This document shows, one piece after another, positions 60,000-64,000 of a DNA stretch of 64,000 bases (its first letter is position 1; the number at the start of each line of letters is the position of its first letter). This DNA comes from Cristatella mucedo. Its lineage: Eukaryota; Bryozoa; Phylactolaemata; Cristatellidae. Position numbers and translations under genes: made by a program. The notes under the pieces are model-generated. The model was not told the origin of the DNA. It did not search any database and worked only from the letters and a program-made list of their open reading frames with translations. The DNA lies in NCBI GenBank assembly GCA_009760855.2, contig WPIO01000139.1, forward strand, positions 370,001 through 434,000. The letters run 5' to 3'.

Positions 60000-61733
60000 C
60001 TAGTAGCTGCCGAACTGTCCGCCTGTACGTTCCGAGCATTGATAACTATTCTTGATGCTGCACTGTTTGTACTTGTCGCTCCACTCGTGCACGTGACGCA
60101 CGTCGATGCCAGAACAGAATGACAGGTCGAGGAAGCAAAGCTTCGAGCACCTTTGCAGTAGATCATTGACGCCCTGCTGAGTGACCAGGCTCGTACCGAG
60201 CACGTCCAACTGCTCCAGTTGCGCACAGTTAGTGCCTAATGCGTTCAGCTCGCGGTCACTTACGGTCCTGATGGCTGTCAGGAAAAGTTTAACAAGTCTA
60301 ACACAGTGCTGCGATAAGCGAACGATGATGCCCGTAGTACACTGGATGTCATCGCACCAGCCAATGTCCAGCTCCAGGAGGTTGGTACATCGCTCTGCCA
60401 GTGCACTGACGCCAACGTCGGTGAGCCCCCTTGCTCGCCAGAAGTCAGCCGATTTAAGGCCGGTACAGTGGTGGCTGATCTCGATAACAACGGCATCAAA
60501 GTTATTTACTGCAGTACAGGCGCCGAGGTTTATATGCTCTAACTTTGTACACTTTCGGACGATCGCAACCATCGATGGGGTATCAACAAAAGTGCGATAG
60601 AAATTGATTCGCTCCAGCTTATACAGGGCTTCAAGGCACTTAAAGCCACCTGCCGTGATGCCGGAGCAGGAGCTGACATCGAGTTCTGTCAGATATGGGC
60701 AGCAGTGGACCACATTGTGTAAGACTGAGTCGTCAACAAAAGGACAACAAGCCAGCCGGAGGCAGGAAAGGCTAGCACCACAGCTATTCAAGAAGCTCAC
60801 GAATGCTGCCTGCCCCACCATATTATGGCTGCCACACCATGACATGCTCAATGCTCTTACTTTAGTGCATCGCCGGCTCAATGCAGTTAACGCCCTGTCG
60901 GTGACGATGTTCCATAAGGGCTGGAGGTCAAGCTCTAGGTGTAAACGAAGCAGAGGATCAGCACAGAAATCGCGGAAACGTCTATTCACACGCGATGCCG
61001 CACACAGAGAGTGCATATCCAGATAGCCGACGATCATGCGTAACATATCGTCCGACAGCATGTCAAATGGACCAGTGGAAGAACTACAGGCTACAACGTC
61101 TGATACAGTCAGTTTGGCAAAGCTCAGTGGTAATGAAAATGCTGCAGGCTGAGCTGGCAGGGGTGGTGATTCCGAACCTATCAGTTCCACTGCATCGAGC
61201 TCGGTGTAATAGTGCAGAAGCTCGTGGCATAACTCTAGTCGTATAGAACGTGTTGGGAATGGGCAACTACGCAGAGGTGGGCTGAACGCTTGTGCCTGGT
61301 GCTCCACGGATTGCAGAGCTCCACTTAGTTTCCACAGTGTAAACCAGGGCGATGATGCTGTATTTCGTCGGGGATCACCTGATCTTGCACATGATATTCG
61401 AACCACAGCTCCTGGATTGTATGTCTCATAAATCACGATTGCCCTCGGATAAACAGCCTTTTCAAAGCCGATCTCAATGTAGTCATCCAGTTTCAGGCTG
61501 CTGGTTCGAGGGATAGATCTCGGTGCTGAAGGAGCTCGTCTCCACCACGGACCGTAAGTACGTAGAACACATAGATCAGTGTAGTCCCCATATATAGGAT
61601 AACAATTACATGGCCCCACGAGATTGGAGACCGTGTAGGCAATTTCATCACCATATTGAGAACTTGAGCTTATAATCTCGGACACGAACTGCTTTAACTC
61701 AGTTGGCGGTGTGGGTCTTTGAGATTCAGCCAT
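60000..61733 (-). CDS. FBXL4: F-box/LRR-repeat protein 4 (FBXL4), single large exon
   Basis: A 577-residue open frame matching FBXL4 from end to end. The N-terminal discoidin-like region (about 20-185) has LRTYGPWW, DYIEIGFEKAVYPRAIVIYE and LLHYYTELDAVELIG. The F-box (about 221-265) begins GPFDMLSDDMLRMIVGYLDM. At least eight Cys-containing leucine-rich repeats (about 283-555) follow, such as LTELDVSSCSGIT, LLELDIGWCDDI and LCFLDLSFCSGID. FBXL4 is the substrate-recognition subunit of an SCF ubiquitin ligase on the mitochondrial outer membrane and limits mitophagy by targeting BNIP3 and NIX. Human FBXL4 has 621 residues. The missing N-terminal stretch, which holds the mitochondrial leader, is probably in an upstream exon, because a splice acceptor sits 5 bases before this Met. 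The exon is intronless, and the C-terminal extension past the last LRR is not conserved. Confidence 0.95.
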   Translation of the reverse strand: MAESQRPTPPTELKQFVSEIISSSSQYGDEIAYTVSNLVGPCNCYPIYGDYTDLCVLRTYGPWWRRAPSAPRSIPRTSSLKLDDYIEIGFEKAVYPRAIVIYETYNPGAVVRISCARSGDPRRNTASSPWFTLWKLSGALQSVEHQAQAFSPPLRSCPFPTRSIRLELCHELLHYYTELDAVELIGSESPPLPAQPAAFSLPLSFAKLTVSDVVACSSSTGPFDMLSDDMLRMIVGYLDMHSLCAASRVNRRFRDFCADPLLRLHLELDLQPLWNIVTDRALTALSRRCTKVRALSMSWCGSHNMVGQAAFVSFLNSCGASLSCLRLACCPFVDDSVLHNVVHCCPYLTELDVSSCSGITAGGFKCLEALYKLERINFYRTFVDTPSMVAIVRKCTKLEHINLGACTAVNNFDAVVIEISHHCTGLKSADFWRARGLTDVGVSALAERCTNLLELDIGWCDDIQCTTGIIVRLSQHCVRLVKLFLTAIRTVSDRELNALGTNCAQLEQLDVLGTSLVTQQGVNDLLQRCSKLCFLDLSFCSGIDVRHVHEWSDKYKQCSIKNSYQCSERTGGQFGSY

Positions 61734-61760
61734 TCCACCTACAGAAAAAACACAGGTGCA
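61734..61760 (-). other. Splice acceptor just upstream of the FBXL4 Met
   Basis: The minus strand reads GTGTTTTTTCTGTAG|GTGGA-ATG, with AG at 61740-61739. The five bases before ATG are open in its frame, leaving a phase-1 junction. A leader exon further up the minus strand (above 61760) is therefore likely; I could not identify it. Confidence 0.7.
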
Positions 61761-62799
61761 ATATTACAAGAAGACATACGATGATATGATGTGCAGCAAC
61801 ATCTGCTAGTGGCAGCTCCTTTCATTATGGATCAACAAAAGTATTCACGCGATGGGCCTCGATGCTGAGGAGTCGGCCTAGCACATTGGAGATACCTGGG
61901 TAATCGTGCCACACGTGCCCCTTAAGCTTGGGGAGGGCAGCAAATTGTGGGGTATATCTGGCATTGATCGATCAGCATGCCCGGCATTTGCAGCCGCAGG
62001 GCCGAGGTCGAGGCTCAGCTTCTTCTTAACCCGATGCCTCGGCATTGACTATCAAGCACCGTATATCACTTATCAAGACTGTCAGCAATGATTAGTAAAG
62101 AGAAAACAGGTCATGATTAACTTCCTTTGAACTGGTAACAGTGCAAGCCACGTATTTCAATGTGACCCAGCCACATTTGCTCAAAGTTTCTTCTAAAATA
62201 GCAACATGTCTGCATGCATGCAGCAAAAGAGCACTTAAGGGCTATTGTTTAGATCCAGGCGAAGGCATAATCGCCAGGTGTAGCTCGACTCACTTCCAGT
62301 GTCCAGAGCACAAAGCCAGACCGGAGAATAAGTAGTATGCACATCGAAAAACAACCTGCCTGTCTGCCTGAAACTGTATCCATTATAGCAGAAAATCAAT
62401 TACTGTTAAAATAGAAATTCTTTCAAAATGTAAAGACAGTTTCTTCAAGCTTGTAAATCATATATAAAAGTGGCGTATGCCTCTCTCTTGACAATTGCTA
62501 GCTATATGGGTCACACATGGGTAAACCAATAATCCTTTTCGCTAAGCACACCTATTTTATAATGAAAAGTAACAAAAGAAGGATTCTTTCCGTGTCTCGA
62601 AAATACCTTGGAAGGGCTACCATTGACAGCCAATTGTGTGCTGCACGTGTGTTGAGTGCTACCACCCCAGGGTAACTCTGTCGACCGGCAGTTGTGAGCA
62701 GGGCTTGAGTGGCCCTGGTATCGCCGCCATGTTGTTCAACCCCCAGCTGGACTCACACAAACAAACCCGGCCTGCGCCTGATGCCCTGCAGCCCGGCCA
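61761..62799. other. Upstream of the FBXL4 exon, nothing firm
   Basis: It should contain the FBXL4 first exon or promoter if the gene starts nearby. No exon could be recognised because the leader sequence is poorly conserved. Confidence 0.3.
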
Positions 62800-62975
62800 T
62801 ATCCACTGACAAAGCTGGGTCGGTTGGACTCACTTCAGTTGTTTAGAATAAGACCCACATGCTGCAAAGAAACCCACAGCATACTACTGCATCGGCTGGC
62901 ATCCTGAGTAACAACCACGTGGTCTTTGTAGCACGGGGAGTTACAGATGGAAATACATTACATTGCACTACATAA
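62800..62975 (+). mobile_element. LINE-B 3' tail, plus strand
   Basis: AACCACGTGGTCTTTGTAGC, then GGAGTTACAGATGGAAATACATTACATTG. This is the same terminal block and (TACAT)n tail as the plus copy at 10440-10485 and the minus copies at 12290 and 48805. Confidence 0.65.
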
Positions 62976-64000
62976 TCAGTTGGCTAGAATTTGAAGACAC
63001 TGGCTAACGTCTTCCCTAATACTTCAGTCGCTACGTAAGGGAGAAGGTATTTTCTGAACGACGTGAGGCATTGTGAGACAAGTATGACTTGATAATTACA
63101 ACAGGTGACCTCGATGGGCCTTGGGCAAATTTTGCATGATATACTAACAAGGCATAGTCGCTGACTGGTGCAAAATGACAGCAATGCAATAGATCATGCA
63201 GTGCATTAATAAAGAGACACGAATACATTATTCTTGCTGGGTTACAGTAGATGGGATCGCAGGAGATCACAGTATGCAACCAGTTGCTTGACGATGGCAA
63301 CTGGCACTTATAGCAGAGTTGCTGTGAGGAGAGGGTGAAGACATTCACCCTGCGACCACTTGGATGGCGATAGCTCAGAAAAGCATTGATTGGTGCATGT
63401 TTGATCCAACTAGTCCACCATCCTTTGTTCTAAGGAACTACATTACAGCCTCTAGTTATGCACGTCACCCCATATATTCGTACAAAGACAAGCAAATGTA
63501 AGGGTCAGCTAATTCATCTTGCCTATTTGTATAGTAGCAAGCAGTAAGGTAGTAGCAGCTATCACTCCAGCTTACAGTGGACTGAATTCCTGGCTCAGGC
63601 TATTTGTCATGATTAAGTTATGCCCATTTCCTCCATTGTCGAATCAGCTGTTGACTTTCAGCTGAGGAACAATCCATGCTTAGACAAGGGTACGACAGCC
63701 AGACTGGTTCAAGTGTTTGTTATATCGATTCTATAGTACTGGAATTCTCTATATTAAGGATTCAGGGCTGTTCACTTGACTGCCCGAAGCTGGCAAGCAA
63801 CTCAGCAGCTTCGTCAACGGCATAGCTGCACCATCAGTCCACTATTGTCTGAGCTTCACGGGCTTACTAGACCACATCGAATCAATTTCACGATCCTTTA
63901 TCTGCAATAAATTGAAATCTGTGGCAGATCAAGCATTAAACTTGCATGCACCGCAAGTCTGCAAAGCACTTCCGGCCTCTTTCGACACTTTTGACTTCTG
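62976..64000. other. Right edge, nothing recognised
   Basis: Short open frames only. No motif or clear repeat identified. Confidence 0.35.

Noticed and set aside
59813-60226. 137-residue minus-strand open frame overlapping the FBXL4 end
   Set aside because: A frame-shifted shadow of FBXL4 plus the AGCAC tandem repeat.
60181-61026. Plus-strand open frames antisense to FBXL4
   Set aside because: Shadows of the LRR coding sequence, without their own motifs.

Overview
The window looks like nuclear DNA of a non-vertebrate animal. Its genes have many GT-AG introns, both recognisable proteins are animal families (a KIAA0319/KIAA0319L-type receptor and FBXL4), and there are no bacterial operons. 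The rest is dense with decayed non-LTR retrotransposons of the CR1/L2/Rex1 type, tRNA-headed SINEs and long microsatellites. I cannot name the species from the sequence; a marine invertebrate is plausible, but that is inference.

Layout. 1-16.5 kb is intergenic and repeat-filled: LINE relics, an unclassified GATTG-rich repeat, SINEs, a 17-18 bp minisatellite, and a probable solo LTR that splits an older LINE. 16.57-45.81 kb (+ strand) holds a 17-exon gene for a KIAA0319L-like type I membrane protein. The reading frame joins cleanly through all 17 exons and gives 777 residues: signal peptide, MANSC-type Cys-rich domain, Ala/Ser-rich linker with an EGF-like Cys cluster, two PKD domains, membrane-proximal domain, second Cys cluster, transmembrane helix, and acidic tail. 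Its introns carry LINE fragments, SINE2, microsatellites, a 33-bp minisatellite and an inverted pair of the GATTG-rich repeat. 46-60 kb is again intergenic: LINE and SINE relics, a decayed Tc1/mariner transposase, and two LINE relics that still show endonuclease and reverse transcriptase motifs. 60.0-61.73 kb (- strand) is one long exon of FBXL4; a splice acceptor just upstream of its first Met suggests another exon further upstream. 61.75-64 kb has only repeat debris.

The two genes have no evident shared role. KIAA0319L-type proteins work in the endomembrane system and at the cell surface; FBXL4 is a mitochondrial outer-membrane SCF-ligase subunit that limits mitophagy. The repeats form a connected system. 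An (ATT)n-tailed LINE family and a tRNA-headed SINE share a two-tier 3' stem-loop, as expected if the SINE borrows the LINE's machinery. I found no convincing new defence, biosynthetic or mobile system. The most notable items are the two-PKD receptor architecture, the covarying LINE/SINE 3' hairpin, the inverted GATTG-rich repeat in intron 3, and the nested LINE / LTR / SINE locus at 13.6-15.4 kb.
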